From Allomeiothermus sp035760705 (GTDB taxonomy: Bacteria > Deinococcota > Deinococci > Deinococcales > Thermaceae), in NCBI GenBank assembly GCA_035760705.1, contig DASTSL010000128.1:19515-83514 (forward strand): 64,000 nucleotides of DNA, in the 5' to 3' direction. Positions 24,873 to 33,205 of this stretch are shown in pieces. Positions within the stretch are counted from its first letter, which is position 1; every line of letters starts with the position of its first letter. Both the position numbers and the translations under genes were made by a program. Below the pieces are notes generated by a model. It was given only the letters and a program-made list of their open reading frames with translations, was not told the DNA's origin and did no database searches.

Positions 24873-25331
24873 ATGCGAACTCGAGTAGCCATCAGCTTAG
24901 CGCTTTTGATCGGGACCGCCCTCGTCCAGGGCACGCTGGCGCAGAACGGGGCCACCGTCTATCAGCAGTGCGCGGGGTGTCACCAGACCACCGGCCAGGG
25001 CATCCCGGGAGCCTTCCCCCCGCTGGCCGGTCACGTGCCGGAGATCCTGGCGGCCAAAGGCGGGCGCCCTTACTTGATCGAGGTGGTGCTTTACGGGCTC
25101 CAGGGGCAGATCCGGGTGAAAGGGCAGACCTATAACGGGGCCATGCCCGGCTTCGCCCAGCTCTCCGACGCCAACGTGGCGGCGGTGCTCAACCACATCA
25201 GCACCAGCTGGGGCAACAAGCTTCCCAAGGGGCAAAAAGCCTTCACCGCCGCTGAGGTCAAGGCCCAGCGGGTCAAGAAATTGACCGCGCAACAGGTATA
25301 CCAGACCCGGCAGAAACTCGGCCTCAAGTAG
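24873..25331 (+). CDS. Monohaem cytochrome c, exported
   Basis: A 152-residue protein with a signal peptide (SLALLIGTALVQGTLAQ) and one haem-attachment motif CAGCH near residue 36. An axial Met is likely in GAMPGF. It resembles cytochromes paired with GMC dehydrogenases. The ATG at 24873 follows GGAGG; the longer version from 24783 would place extra charged residues before the signal. It probably shares the array 12 promoter. Confidence 0.85.
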   Translation: MRTRVAISLALLIGTALVQGTLAQNGATVYQQCAGCHQTTGQGIPGAFPPLAGHVPEILAAKGGRPYLIEVVLYGLQGQIRVKGQTYNGAMPGFAQLSDANVAAVLNHISTSWGNKLPKGQKAFTAAEVKAQRVKKLTAQQVYQTRQKLGLK

Positions 25332-25633
25332 GGGCGAAGCAAAAACGTACCGTCGCTAAGTAGCCGCAGGATAGAAAGGTGGCTGGGGGAGGGGTGGCTT
25401 GAGCGTGTTCGGCTATGGGCGAGGCTGACCACGACACCGAGCCTGTGAAGAGCGCTCAAAACCGACGGTCGCAAACAGGGGTGTAGCGCCCTACACTCCT
25501 ACAGAAATCTCGAGCTTAATTCCAGGGTAAGATTATCGGAGAATTCCCCGCCACGGCCCTTAGGGAATTGCGCCGGAGGTGGGCTCCCCAGCAGGCCTTA
25601 CCTCCCGGTTTGACAAAATCACCCTGGCGCAAC
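25332..25633. other. Intergenic region without a gene
   Basis: About 300 bp. I see only a small palindrome (GTGTAG-CGCC-CTACAC, 25481-25496) and no frame with a ribosome site. No repeat array. The minus-strand AI-2E gene ends just after it. Confidence 0.5.
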
Positions 25634-26878
25634 TTACTTAGCTCGAGGCGCTTCGGTCAACTTAGGGGTTTTGTCCTCGGGTTTGGCCTCTTCCTGGCTG
25701 ATACGCTCTTCCGACTCCTCCACGGCTTCGTGGCCTTGCCCGGCAGCCACCACCTGAGCGACCCGCTCATCGGATACCTCGGGGCGGTTGAGCAAGGTCA
25801 GGTAGACCTCCTCGTAGAGCGCTTTGAGGATGATCGCGATGGGCACCGTGAGGAAGATCCCGGCGAAGCCCAAGAAGGCCCCGAAGACCAGCACCCCCAG
25901 CAGCATCGAGGCCGGGTGCAACTCGATGGTGCGGCCCAGGATCAGCGGGGAGAGCACGCTGTTATCGAGCTGTTCGGAGATCAGGAGCACCACGATGGCC
26001 AATGCCGCCATCCCCCAGTTGCCATCGGCGATGGCGGTCACCACCGGGAGGCTGATCCCGATCCAGGGTCCCACAAAGGGGATGGGGTTGGTGAAGCCCG
26101 CCACCAGCCCGAACAGCAGGGCGTTCTCGAAGCCGACCAGCTTGAGCCCGATCCCCACCAACGTCCCCTTGATGGCCGAGGTGACCAGGATGGCGAAGAG
26201 CCACTTGCCGAGCTGGGCTCCGATGCGGATCAGGGTTTTTTCCACCAGTGGGCGGTTGCGCGGGGGGATGCCACTTAAGAGCCCCTTGACGATGGGCTCG
26301 GGGCTCATCAGCAAGAAGAGCACCACGATCAGGAGCGCGGCAGTGGAGGCGATCAGGCTGACCAGCGAGGAGGCGAAGGCGATCAGGCTGCTCAGAAAAT
26401 CCCCGTTGCCGACGAGCTTGCTCAGGTTAGGCTGCGGAAGGTTGTGGATAAGCGGGGCCAGGATAGGGTGTTGCTCGGCTAGCGAGCGAAGGTTGTTCTG
26501 GACGGTGCTGAGGAGCTTGGGCAGGGTCTCGGAGAAGTGGGCGCCTTGGGCCACGAATAGGGGGAGCACCACGGCCATAAACCCCACCACGATCAGCAGT
26601 ATGCCGATTACCACGATCGGGGCGCCGAATTTTCGGGGGATACGCGAACGGCTCTCGAGCACCACCACGATCGGATTCAGGCCCATCGCCATCACTGCAG
26701 CGAGCAGGATGAAGATGAGCGCCCCGGCTACCTCCCCGGCTACCCGGCTCAGAAACACCAGGACGAAAACCAGCAAAACCGTGTTGAAGAGCACCTGCTG
26801 GAGCGATCGAGCGTCGAGCGCCCGCCCACCCACCGGGTCGGGCCGCTGAGGATGGTTAGGAGACTGGTCTTTAGGCAT
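25634..26878 (-). CDS. AI-2E-family transporter
   Basis: A 414-residue inner-membrane protein with eight hydrophobic helices and family landmarks: GLVAGFTNPIPFVGPWIG near residue 270 and LDNSVLSPLILGRTIELHPASMLLGVLVFGAFLGFAGIFLTVPI later. The Asp/Glu/Gln-rich C-terminus is an extra. Family members are permeases, including autoinducer-2 exporters and Na+/H+ antiporters; substrate unknown. It starts 1 bp before the YflT-like gene ends, so the two are co-transcribed. Confidence 0.9.
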   Translation of the reverse strand: MPKDQSPNHPQRPDPVGGRALDARSLQQVLFNTVLLVFVLVFLSRVAGEVAGALIFILLAAVMAMGLNPIVVVLESRSRIPRKFGAPIVVIGILLIVVGFMAVVLPLFVAQGAHFSETLPKLLSTVQNNLRSLAEQHPILAPLIHNLPQPNLSKLVGNGDFLSSLIAFASSLVSLIASTAALLIVVLFLLMSPEPIVKGLLSGIPPRNRPLVEKTLIRIGAQLGKWLFAILVTSAIKGTLVGIGLKLVGFENALLFGLVAGFTNPIPFVGPWIGISLPVVTAIADGNWGMAALAIVVLLISEQLDNSVLSPLILGRTIELHPASMLLGVLVFGAFLGFAGIFLTVPIAIILKALYEEVYLTLLNRPEVSDERVAQVVAAGQGHEAVEESEERISQEEAKPEDKTPKLTEAPRAK

Positions 26879-27247
26879 CTATTCCCTCACCGTGACCACG
26901 TGAATGGCCCCGATCCTCCGCAGCAGGTTGCTGGGGTCATCCGAACCCAGCGAGCGCAGCACCAGGGTCTGGGCTCCTAGGTGCATGGAGTCGGCGAAGA
27001 AAAGGCTTTCGCTGGGGGAGAGCCCCAAAGCCTCGAGTTCGGCTAGCAGGGTGCTCGCATGAAGCACTCGGGCTGGGTAAGCCTCCCCAGGGGGGTTTTT
27101 GCCCGCCCGGGCGCTGCAAGCCTCCATTTCCGGCTTCATCTGGCGCAGGCCGGTTTGGGTCTTGAGAACCAGGATCCTCTGGTAGGCCAGGGCCTCGAGG
27201 GCCCGGTTCAGGGCGGGTTCTTCGAACAGGGCAAAGACCGTGATCAT
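26879..27247 (-). CDS. YflT-type (GSP17M-like) small stress protein
   Basis: A 122-residue protein beginning MITVFALFEEPALNRALEAL, the same opening as the paralog at 28588. It belongs to the general-stress-protein-17M-like domain (YflT). Start at 27247; the longer frame has a hydrophilic lead without a ribosome site. Paired with the AI-2E gene. Confidence 0.6.
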   Translation of the reverse strand: MITVFALFEEPALNRALEALAYQRILVLKTQTGLRQMKPEMEACSARAGKNPPGEAYPARVLHASTLLAELEALGLSPSESLFFADSMHLGAQTLVLRSLGSDDPSNLLRRIGAIHVVTVRE

Positions 27248-27337
27248 AGGGGCTCCGGAGGCTCCGGGGGATAAATGTGGTTGGCGATCTGGGCCCATCG
27301 CGACAGGTGGATTGCTGGCGGTTTTTTCGCGGGTAAA

Positions 27338-27367
27338 GGCCGGGCTCCTCTGCCCTCGAGCCCGGCC
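27338..27367 (-). terminator. Hairpin after the secreted TPR-like gene
   Basis: 10-bp stem (GGCCGGGCTC/GAGCCCGGCC) downstream of the 27442 gene on its own strand, followed by TTT and mixed bases. Confidence 0.5.
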
Positions 27368-27441
27368 CCGCGCTTAAGCCTGTGCGGCTTGATCAATCCT
27401 GGTCAGTCCTTTCTTGCAGTCTGGCAGCCCATCTTCCCGGT

Positions 27442-28029
27442 TTACTGACCGTTGTCCGGGGCGGCCACGGTGTTTTGCGCTTGCTCGAGCATGGCCTGCA
27501 CGGTGGGGTTGGCCTGCCAGCGCAGCGAAGCCTCGAAGAACGGCACCGCCTCCTGGGGCAGACCCCGGCTCATGCGGATGTAACCCACTTTGGCCGCGCT
27601 CAAAGCCGCCCACTGCCGGGCCTCGGCGTCGAGCTGGCCACGCGAGGCGAGATCGGTCCAGACCTCGTAGGCGCGGTACCAGAACTGGGTCTTGGTGTAG
27701 ATCATGCCCAGCGTGCGCAAGTAGGTGGTGTTATCGGGCGCGGCCTTGACGGCGGCCTTGGCGTAATTGGCCGCTGCCGTCCACAGCACCTGGTCGTAGA
27801 AGTCGGGGTTGTACATCGCATCGGCCTGGTTGGCCAGGTCCAGCGCCCGCTGATGGTACTGATCCGCCGACAGCCCTGCTTCGACCTGGAAGGGGTTGAT
27901 GGTGGCGGCATTCATAGGGGTCATCTGGGTAGCGGGGTTTTGCGACGGCTGGTTCTGTTGCGCGAACCCCGAAGCACCCAGGGCCAACACCAAAGAGGCC
28001 AGAATCTTAACCTTGTGCGAATTCTTCAT
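27442..28029 (-). CDS. Secreted TPR-like repeat protein
   Basis: A 195-residue protein with a signal peptide (ILASLVLALGASGFAQQ), a Gln/Pro/Asn linker and helix repeats of about 34 residues (NYAKAAVKAAPDNTTYLRTL, EAVPFFEASLRWQANP) like tetratricopeptides. It would be periplasmic or secreted and act in protein-protein contacts. AAAGGAGTG precedes the ATG. It is driven by repeat array 13. Confidence 0.75.
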   Translation of the reverse strand: MKNSHKVKILASLVLALGASGFAQQNQPSQNPATQMTPMNAATINPFQVEAGLSADQYHQRALDLANQADAMYNPDFYDQVLWTAAANYAKAAVKAAPDNTTYLRTLGMIYTKTQFWYRAYEVWTDLASRGQLDAEARQWAALSAAKVGYIRMSRGLPQEAVPFFEASLRWQANPTVQAMLEQAQNTVAAPDNGQ

Positions 28030-28086
28030 GGCGATTCACTCCTTTTTCAACGGTTCGTAACTAGAGTCCTTATCTGGACCTACCTA

Positions 28087-28140
28087 AGGTTGCCCACCCC
28101 GGCTGACAAAGCTCTGAGGCATAGCTGAGCCGATGCTGAG
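28087..28140 (-). promoter_or_regulatory. 11-bp tandem repeat array 13 plus -10 (TPR-like)
   Basis: CTGAC, CTGAG, CTGAG and CTGAG start at 28103, 28114, 28125 and 28136. CAACCT (28087-28092, minus strand) lies 15 nt after the last. Back-to-back with array 14. Confidence 0.7.
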
Positions 28141-28161
28141 CCGCGCTGCCGGGGGATTTTT

Positions 28162-28215
28162 CTCAGCAAATTCTCAGCTCACCGACAGCGATCCGTCAGC
28201 GGGGGGGCCTAGCTT
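28162..28215 (+). promoter_or_regulatory. 11-bp tandem repeat array 14 plus -10 (DUF1328)
   Basis: CTCAG, CTCAG, GACAG and GTCAG start at 28162, 28173, 28184 and 28195. TAGCTT starts at 28210, 15 nt after the last. Confidence 0.7.
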
Positions 28216-28321
28216 TGCAGGCGTGGTTACTCAGTCGCTCACCCCGCTGCATTCCCCCCCAGGCATTGGCGGGGTCGGCTGAGCCACCCCAAGAACCGCA
28301 AAAGGGAGGAGGTGAAAGCAT

Positions 28322-28486
28322 ATGTTGAGCTATGCCGTGCTATTCCTCGTCATCGCGATCATTGCCGGGCTGTTGGGGTTTATTGGCCTTGCTGGGCTGG
28401 CGGCCAGCATCGCCAAGATACTCTTCTTCCTGTTTTTGGTGCTTTTCCTCATCAGCTTTTTCACGGGCCGTCGCGCGCCAGGATAG
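28322..28486 (+). CDS. DUF1328-like small membrane protein
   Basis: A 54-residue protein made of two membrane helices (AVLFLVIAIIAGLLGFIGLAG and AKILFFLFLVLFLISFF) with a basic end (TGRRAPG), the standard DUF1328/YtjA layout. GGAGGTG lies 7 nt before the ATG. A T-tailed terminator follows. Such proteins are produced under envelope or osmotic stress in enterobacteria; the role here is by analogy. Confidence 0.85.
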   Translation: MLSYAVLFLVIAIIAGLLGFIGLAGLAASIAKILFFLFLVLFLISFFTGRRAPG

Positions 28487-28522
28487 GGCTCAACGACTGA
28501 CCCAAATCTCAGTCGGCAAATA

Positions 28523-28564
28523 CCCCAGCGTTCCGCACATCCACGCTGGGGTCGGTTTTTTTTA
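28523..28564 (+). terminator. Rho-independent terminator after DUF1328 gene
   Basis: CCCCAGCGT/ACGCTGGGG stem followed by a run of T. Confidence 0.9.
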
Positions 28565-28587
28565 ATGGCTCGAGGTTGGAGGGTGGC

Positions 28588-28932
28588 CTACTGCGAAGAG
28601 ATTTGCCCGGCTCCGGCTCCGCGCAAGGATTCAGCGAGCCCCTCCGTGCCGTCATAGATCACCAAGACCGTGGATCCACTGCGCAGGGCGTCGGCGAAAA
28701 GGCGGGTTTCCTCTTTGGGCAGTCCCTTGGACTCGAGTTCGTCCTCCAGGGTGTAGCCCTCGATGTATTTGGTCTCCCCGGTGGGAGCCCGGCCCCCGTA
28801 GGACGACGTCTGATCGGCGGGTTGCTGGCCGGGCATCACTGCCGGGATGATCTCGTGGCGGTGCAATCCGATCTGCGAGCGGGCCTGCTCGAGGGCCGTT
28901 CGGTCTTCGAACAACGCGAAAATCGTTGCCAT
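28588..28932 (-). CDS. YflT-type (GSP17M-like) stress protein
   Basis: A 114-residue protein opening MATIFALFEDRTALEQARSQ, with a central disordered Gly/Pro stretch and a later LPKEETRLFADALRSGSTVLVIYDG segment, the YflT/general-stress-17M fold. Paralog of the gene at 26879, with which it shares the opening and the LFADALRSG-type block. Function unknown. Confidence 0.75.
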   Translation of the reverse strand: MATIFALFEDRTALEQARSQIGLHRHEIIPAVMPGQQPADQTSSYGGRAPTGETKYIEGYTLEDELESKGLPKEETRLFADALRSGSTVLVIYDGTEGLAESLRGAGAGQISSQ

Positions 28933-28974
28933 ACGGACTCCGGGTAGGGCAGGGCGCTAAGGCCTAAGTGCTAT

Positions 28975-29016
28975 CGCTTTAGCGCAGACGCTTTAGCGCA
29001 GACGCTTTAGCGCAGA
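28975..29016. repeat. Triple 14-bp tandem repeat of small palindromes
   Basis: The 14-bp unit CGCTTTAGCGCAGA occurs three times in a row; each contains the palindrome CGCT-TT-AGCG. It lies just past the stop codon of the HMA-like gene. Confidence 0.85.
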
Positions 29017-29276
29017 TGGGGCATCCCCGGCTCGAGGCCGAACCCCCGGATCACCGCTTGTAAGGTGGAGGGGTTGGTCTGGGCGGGGTTGTAGACGATA
29101 TAGGCCATCTCGGTGCGCGAGCTGACATAGGCCGAAACCACTCCCGGCAGGGCCTCGAGCGCCTGCTGGAGGCGCGACAGCAAAGCCTGGCCCGAGAAAT
29201 TGGCCCCCTCCAGCCCATCGAGGGCGATGGTGAGGCGTTGGACCTGGCTGGGGGATTGGGTTGAGTACGCTAACAC
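29007..29276 (-). CDS. HMA-type (heavy-metal-associated) fold protein
   Basis: An 89-residue ferredoxin-like alpha-beta protein (RLTIALDGLEGANFSGQALL, LEALPGVVSAYVSSRTEMAYIVY) resembling HMA domains, but without the CxxC metal motif, so metal binding is unlikely or atypical. The GTG at 29276 follows GGAGAGGA; the longer frame from 29366 has no such site. Array 15 lies upstream within the kinase gene end. Confidence 0.6.
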   Translation of the reverse strand: MLAYSTQSPSQVQRLTIALDGLEGANFSGQALLSRLQQALEALPGVVSAYVSSRTEMAYIVYNPAQTNPSTLQAVIRGFGLEPGMPHLR

Positions 29277-29341
29277 GGACGAATCCTCTCCGACTGGATT
29301 TGAACTCGTTAGGGCTCGCCCTGAGACGAGTTCATGACCTG

Positions 29342-29395
29342 AGCCTGGGCCACCAAACTGAGCCACACCTGAGGGAAGCCTGGCTCTTTTATGAG
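29342..29395 (-). promoter_or_regulatory. 11-bp tandem repeat array 15 plus -10 (HMA-like)
   Basis: CTGAG, CTGAG, CTGGC and ATGAG start at 29358, 29369, 29380 and 29391. CAGGCT (29342-29347, minus strand) lies 15 nt after the last; the last two units are imperfect. Confidence 0.55.
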
Positions 29396-31284
29396 CGGTC
29401 GAGCCGGGCCGGTAGCTCGACGAAAGCGGTGGTGCCCTGGCCCACTTGGCTCTGGAGCCAGATCTCCCCGCCGTGCTGCTCGACGATCCACTTGGCGATG
29501 GAAAGCCCCAGCCCGCTCCCCCCGGACTGCTGGCTGCGCGACTCGTCCACCCGGTAGAAGCGCTCGAAGACGTAGGGCAGGTCCTCCGCCGCGATGCCGA
29601 TGCCGCTATCCTCGAGCCGGATTCGGGCCCGGCCTCCTTGTTCGCTGAGCCCGAGGCGGATGGTTCCCCCTGGCGGGGTGTACTTGAAGGCGTTATCCAG
29701 CAGGATGATCAGCACTTGCTTGAGGCGGTCGCGGTGGCCTTGCACCCAGAGGTCTTGCACCTCGCCTAGCTCGAGGTGGTGCCCATCAGCCAGGTGGCGG
29801 GCTTCCTCGAAGACCTCGAGCAGCAGCTCGCGCAACCCGACCGGTTGCAGGTGGAGCCGGGCCCCGGCGTCGCCGCGGGCCAGGGCCAGCAGGTCGTTCA
29901 CCAGCCGGGCCAGCCGCTGGGCCTCGCGGGCGGCTTCGTCGAGCGCGGCCTGCCGGTCGGCCTGCTTCATGTGGCGGAAGCGCCGGAGGATCTCGAGGTT
30001 GCCCTGGATGGCGGTTAGGGGGGCCCTTAGCTCGTGCGAGGCATCGGCCACAAAGCGCTTTTGCGCTTCGACCAGCGCCCGCAGCCGGGCTTCGCTCTGC
30101 CGCAGGGCGTCCTCGGCTTTTTTGCGCTCGGTGATCTCCAGCACCACCGCGCCGATCCCCAGGGTCTCGCCAGTAGCGCGGAACACCGGGTACCAACTCG
30201 TCAGCCAGGAGCGAACCTGGCCCGGAGCCTTGGGGGTTTCCCCCTCAACCTCCAGGCCCAGCACCGCCTCGCCCTGCTCGAGCACCCGTTGCAGGATGGG
30301 CTCGAGGGTTTCTGCTAACTGCGGCAACACCTCGCGGGGGCGTCGGCCAAGGTGATCCTCGGGGGGGATTCCGTTCATCTCGGCCAGGGCCTCGTTGACC
30401 CGCTGATAGCGCAGCTCGGTATCGAGAAAACATAGCCCCACCGGGGCCGTCTCGAGGATGCGGTCGATCAGCGCCCGCTCGGTGGCCACGTCCACCAGGA
30501 GTTGCTCGCGCTCGCTCGCCACCCGGCGGCGTTCGCTCACGTCGTGGGCGAAGGCCAGCCAGCGACCATCCGGCAGGATCAACGAACTCACCTCGGCCCA
30601 CACCCAGCTCCCGTCGCCCCGCCGCAACTCCCAGTCCCCGCGGTGTTCGGCCAGGTTCGCCGGGTCCGAGTTTCCGCCGCGCTGCAGCGTTTCCTCCAGG
30701 CGGGGAATCTCCTCGGAGCGGATCAGCGCTTGCAGGGGCTTCCCCCAAAGGGCTCCCGGCGGGTAACCCAGAAGCTGCTCCGCCGCCAGGTTGACCTCGT
30801 TGAGCTGCCCCTCCCGGTCGGCGATGAGGATCGCGGCGGGGGCGTGCGCGAACAGGGTGCGAAAACGCGCCTCGCTCTCGCGCAGGGCTTGTTCGGCGGC
30901 TTTGCGCTCCTCGATGTCGGTACAGCTCAGGGTGTACACCCTGCCCCGCCCCTGGGGGTCTTCGCGGGGGGCCAGGTAGCAGGAAAACCAGCGGTAGGCT
31001 CCCTCTTTCGAGCGCAGCCGGGCCTCGAAGCGGAGGGGTTCGCCCCGTTCGCTCACCTGCTGCCAGCGCTCGAGCAGCGCCGCGTGGTCATCGGGGTGGA
31101 AGTGCTCGGTAAAAGGCGGGTGGACGGCTTGGTCCTCAGCCCACCCGGGGCACTCATACCCGGTATATTCCGACCCCCGGCGGTTGAGGTAAACCACCTG
31201 ACCCTGCACATCGAGGCGCCAGACGATCTGCTCGAGGTCGTCCAGCAGATCTTCGGCCAGCTTGGGGTCGGTGCTCGGAGTCAT
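29389..31284 (-). CDS. Three-PAS sensor histidine kinase
   Basis: A kinase of about 631 residues. Three PAS domains run in order (around residues 10-130, 135-260, 265-390), with PAC-like stretches after each. A HisKA domain follows (FVADASHELRAPLTAI, with the phosphorylated His) and then a HATPase_c domain (NAFKYTPPGG, SGIGIAAEDLPYVFERFYR, GSGLGLSIAKWIVE). It has no predicted transmembrane helix, so it senses a cytoplasmic signal. No adjacent response regulator; an OmpR-type regulator lies 8 kb away. The ATG at 31284 and a GTG at 31305 are both possible starts. Confidence 0.9.
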   Translation of the reverse strand: MTPSTDPKLAEDLLDDLEQIVWRLDVQGQVVYLNRRGSEYTGYECPGWAEDQAVHPPFTEHFHPDDHAALLERWQQVSERGEPLRFEARLRSKEGAYRWFSCYLAPREDPQGRGRVYTLSCTDIEERKAAEQALRESEARFRTLFAHAPAAILIADREGQLNEVNLAAEQLLGYPPGALWGKPLQALIRSEEIPRLEETLQRGGNSDPANLAEHRGDWELRRGDGSWVWAEVSSLILPDGRWLAFAHDVSERRRVASEREQLLVDVATERALIDRILETAPVGLCFLDTELRYQRVNEALAEMNGIPPEDHLGRRPREVLPQLAETLEPILQRVLEQGEAVLGLEVEGETPKAPGQVRSWLTSWYPVFRATGETLGIGAVVLEITERKKAEDALRQSEARLRALVEAQKRFVADASHELRAPLTAIQGNLEILRRFRHMKQADRQAALDEAAREAQRLARLVNDLLALARGDAGARLHLQPVGLRELLLEVFEEARHLADGHHLELGEVQDLWVQGHRDRLKQVLIILLDNAFKYTPPGGTIRLGLSEQGGRARIRLEDSGIGIAAEDLPYVFERFYRVDESRSQQSGGSGLGLSIAKWIVEQHGGEIWLQSQVGQGTTAFVELPARLDRS

Positions 31285-31349
31285 GTCATTCACCCTCTGG
31301 GTCACCTTAAGGGACCGTGCTTTTGCCGCGTGTGAGGCAGATTTTAGAT

Positions 31350-31403
31350 TTCAGCCAGGCCTCAGGCAGACCTCAAGTGCTGGTCAGTGCCCCGGCCTAT
31401 GGT
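31350..31403 (+). promoter_or_regulatory. 11-bp tandem repeat array 16 plus -10
   Basis: TTCAG, CTCAG, CTCAA and GTCAG start at 31350, 31361, 31372 and 31383. TATGGT starts at 31398, 15 nt after the last. It heads the run of plus-strand genes up to UvsE. Confidence 0.7.
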
Positions 31404-31429
31404 ACGAAAGCACAGGAGCAGGAGTGGGT

Positions 31430-31666
31430 ATGTGGCCTAAGTACACCCGTAAACGCTCGCGGAAGAAGTATCCCGGCCTCGAGAAGACCTTGGGGTACCG
31501 GCTCAGCACCGATCTGCTGAGCCCCACGGGCTGGCTGCTCGCAGCCCGTGGGCAGATGATCACCGGCGAGCTGCTGGATCAGGTGCGCGAAGCGGGGCTG
31601 GAAGATGACCTGATCCGCCTGGCCACCCACCCCGACAAACTTTCGCCGCCCCCGGCGGTGGGCTAA
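31430..31666 (+). CDS. Small basic hypothetical protein
   Basis: A 78-residue protein with a basic N-terminus (MWPKYTRKRSRKKYPG), then LGYRLSTDLLSPTGWLLAARG and a C-terminal helix (TGELLDQVREAGLEDDLIRL). AGGAG-type ribosome site before the ATG and a strong array promoter. No recognised family. Confidence 0.6.
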   Translation: MWPKYTRKRSRKKYPGLEKTLGYRLSTDLLSPTGWLLAARGQMITGELLDQVREAGLEDDLIRLATHPDKLSPPPAVG

Positions 31667-31676
31667 GGAGGGAGCG

Positions 31677-32045
31677 ATGCGCGGGCAGTGGGTGATCTTT
31701 TTGATCCTGGTGGTGCTGGTGGCGATCTTCGCCGCGGCCAACTGGTCCACCTTGCTGCGGCCCGGCACCGCCAACCTGTTCTTTTTGGGTGACTACGCGT
31801 TTCCCACCCGGCTGGTGGGTCTGCTGGCGCTCCTGGCGGTGGGGGCCATTTTCGCCTTGGTCACGAGCTGGCAGGCCAACCAGGCCAAGGCCGAGGCCGC
31901 CCGCTACCTGCGCCGGCTGGAGGAGTTGCGGCTGGCGCTCGAGCGCCAGGAGCAGCGCACCCAACTGGTTCTCGAGCGGCTGGATAACCTCAGCGCCAGC
32001 CTCACCCCCGTACCGCCTGCCCGTAGCGAGACTCCCCGCCTCTGA
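31677..32045 (+). CDS. LapA/DUF1049-like membrane protein
   Basis: A 122-residue protein with two membrane helices (VIFLILVVLVAIFAAANWS and LVGLLALLAVGAIFALVTSWQ) around a periplasmic loop, then a cytoplasmic coiled-coil-like tail (AEAARYLRRLEELRLALERQ). This is the LapA/YciS (DUF1049) layout of lipopolysaccharide-assembly-related proteins, although the organism's envelope differs. Same transcription unit as its neighbours. Confidence 0.7.
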   Translation: MRGQWVIFLILVVLVAIFAAANWSTLLRPGTANLFFLGDYAFPTRLVGLLALLAVGAIFALVTSWQANQAKAEAARYLRRLEELRLALERQEQRTQLVLERLDNLSASLTPVPPARSETPRL

Positions 32046-32129
32046 GGAGCACTCATGGATAGGTCTAATACCGCCCGCACTCATCCCAAATCCGGTGAGA
32101 ACGCCCCGGTGAGGGCCTAGGAGACCCGT

Positions 32130-32537
32130 ATGCTGCAACCCCCCTCGCCTTCCCCCGCCTACCGGTTTTACCCCTCCCTCGAGGTGCAGGTCGAGCGCAC
32201 CCTGGAGATGGGGCAATTCCTCTTGCACTGGCCTTTGTGCGACCAGGAGTTCGCCCGGCAGGCCATCGAGGCTTTTCTCGAGCTTTACCAGACCGCCAAG
32301 GCCGAGGGCGACTTCCGTTTCATGGAACTGGCCTGTAAGTGCCTGCAACTGGGCTGGGTTCGTACGCCCAGCGGCGGCAGCCCGCGCCGTTTTCGCGACC
32401 GGCGCCTCTCGGCGCGCCCCTACCTGGCCCACCGGGCCAAGCCGGAGATCGGACAGATGTTCTACCAGGCCTACCTGCGGGTGATCGAGGACCCCGAATA
32501 CCATCAGCTCAAAGCCCATCAGAAGGCTTCCAATTAG
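32130..32537 (+). CDS. DUF4385-like protein (divergent paralog)
   Basis: A 135-residue protein whose second half (AIEAFLELYQTAKAEGDFRF, CKCLQLGWVRTP, FYQAYLRVIEDPEYHQLKA) follows the same order as the DUF4385 gene at 33701 and is clearly a divergent copy. Function unknown. GGAG precedes the ATG. Confidence 0.6.
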   Translation: MLQPPSPSPAYRFYPSLEVQVERTLEMGQFLLHWPLCDQEFARQAIEAFLELYQTAKAEGDFRFMELACKCLQLGWVRTPSGGSPRRFRDRRLSARPYLAHRAKPEIGQMFYQAYLRVIEDPEYHQLKAHQKASN

Positions 32538-32595
32538 CCTGCTCGGCCCATGTGCCGATCCGTGTGGGCCGAAGTTAACCCCTGAAGCTAACCCT

Positions 32596-33141
32596 GTGAT
32601 TGATCCCATGAGTTTGTCTTGTGAAAACCCCCTAAGGCTCAAGAACGAGGTGAGGCTGTGGATTCCAGCCCCGCCGGAGCGGGTCTGGGAATTCTTTAGC
32701 GATTTCCAGCGCTGGCCCACCTGGGCTGAGGACTGCCGCGAGGTTCGCCGCAGCGCGGCGGGTTGGTACTTGGTTTGCCGGGGCGAGCAGGGCCCCGATC
32801 TGCGCCTGGCGGTGCGCGTGACCCGTCTCGAGCCCCCGCACCGGCTGGAGTTCACCCCGCTCGAGGGCGCCCGGTACGATCTCGAGGTCTCCGGCTGGGT
32901 AGCCTGCGAACCCCATCTCCAAGGCACCCAGGTCTGTCTATGGGTGGAGGCCCAAGCCAGCCCCCAGGCGCGGCGGCTACAACGGCACCCCGAGCTGTGG
33001 GCCGGGCTGCTGCTCGAGCAAAGCCGGGGGCTCCTCCAGGACTTGCGGAGGGCGCTGCTCGAGCCCTCCCCGACCGAGCCGATCCAGGCCGAGCCGCTCA
33101 CAAAAGCGGCTCGGGCACTCCCGGTCTTGGTCTACTACTAA
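32596..33141 (+). CDS. SRPBCC-fold protein
   Basis: A 181-residue helix-grip protein with VRLWIPAPPERVWEFFSDFQRWP and cavity strands (LRLAVRVTRLEPPHRLEF). Start uncertain: GTG at 32596 or ATG at 32608, neither with a good ribosome site. One of four SRPBCC proteins in the window, directly before another. Ligand unknown. Confidence 0.75.
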   Translation: MIDPMSLSCENPLRLKNEVRLWIPAPPERVWEFFSDFQRWPTWAEDCREVRRSAAGWYLVCRGEQGPDLRLAVRVTRLEPPHRLEFTPLEGARYDLEVSGWVACEPHLQGTQVCLWVEAQASPQARRLQRHPELWAGLLLEQSRGLLQDLRRALLEPSPTEPIQAEPLTKAARALPVLVYY

Positions 33142-33205
33142 CCCACCCTACCCGGGGCCATTCGACGGGCCTTTGGATTTTCCGTTGGTGTTTAGAGGAG
33201 GCTGG

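Noticed and set aside
28975..29016. Triple repeat as a CRISPR array
   Set aside because: Units are 14 bp, adjacent and without spacers; no cas genes.
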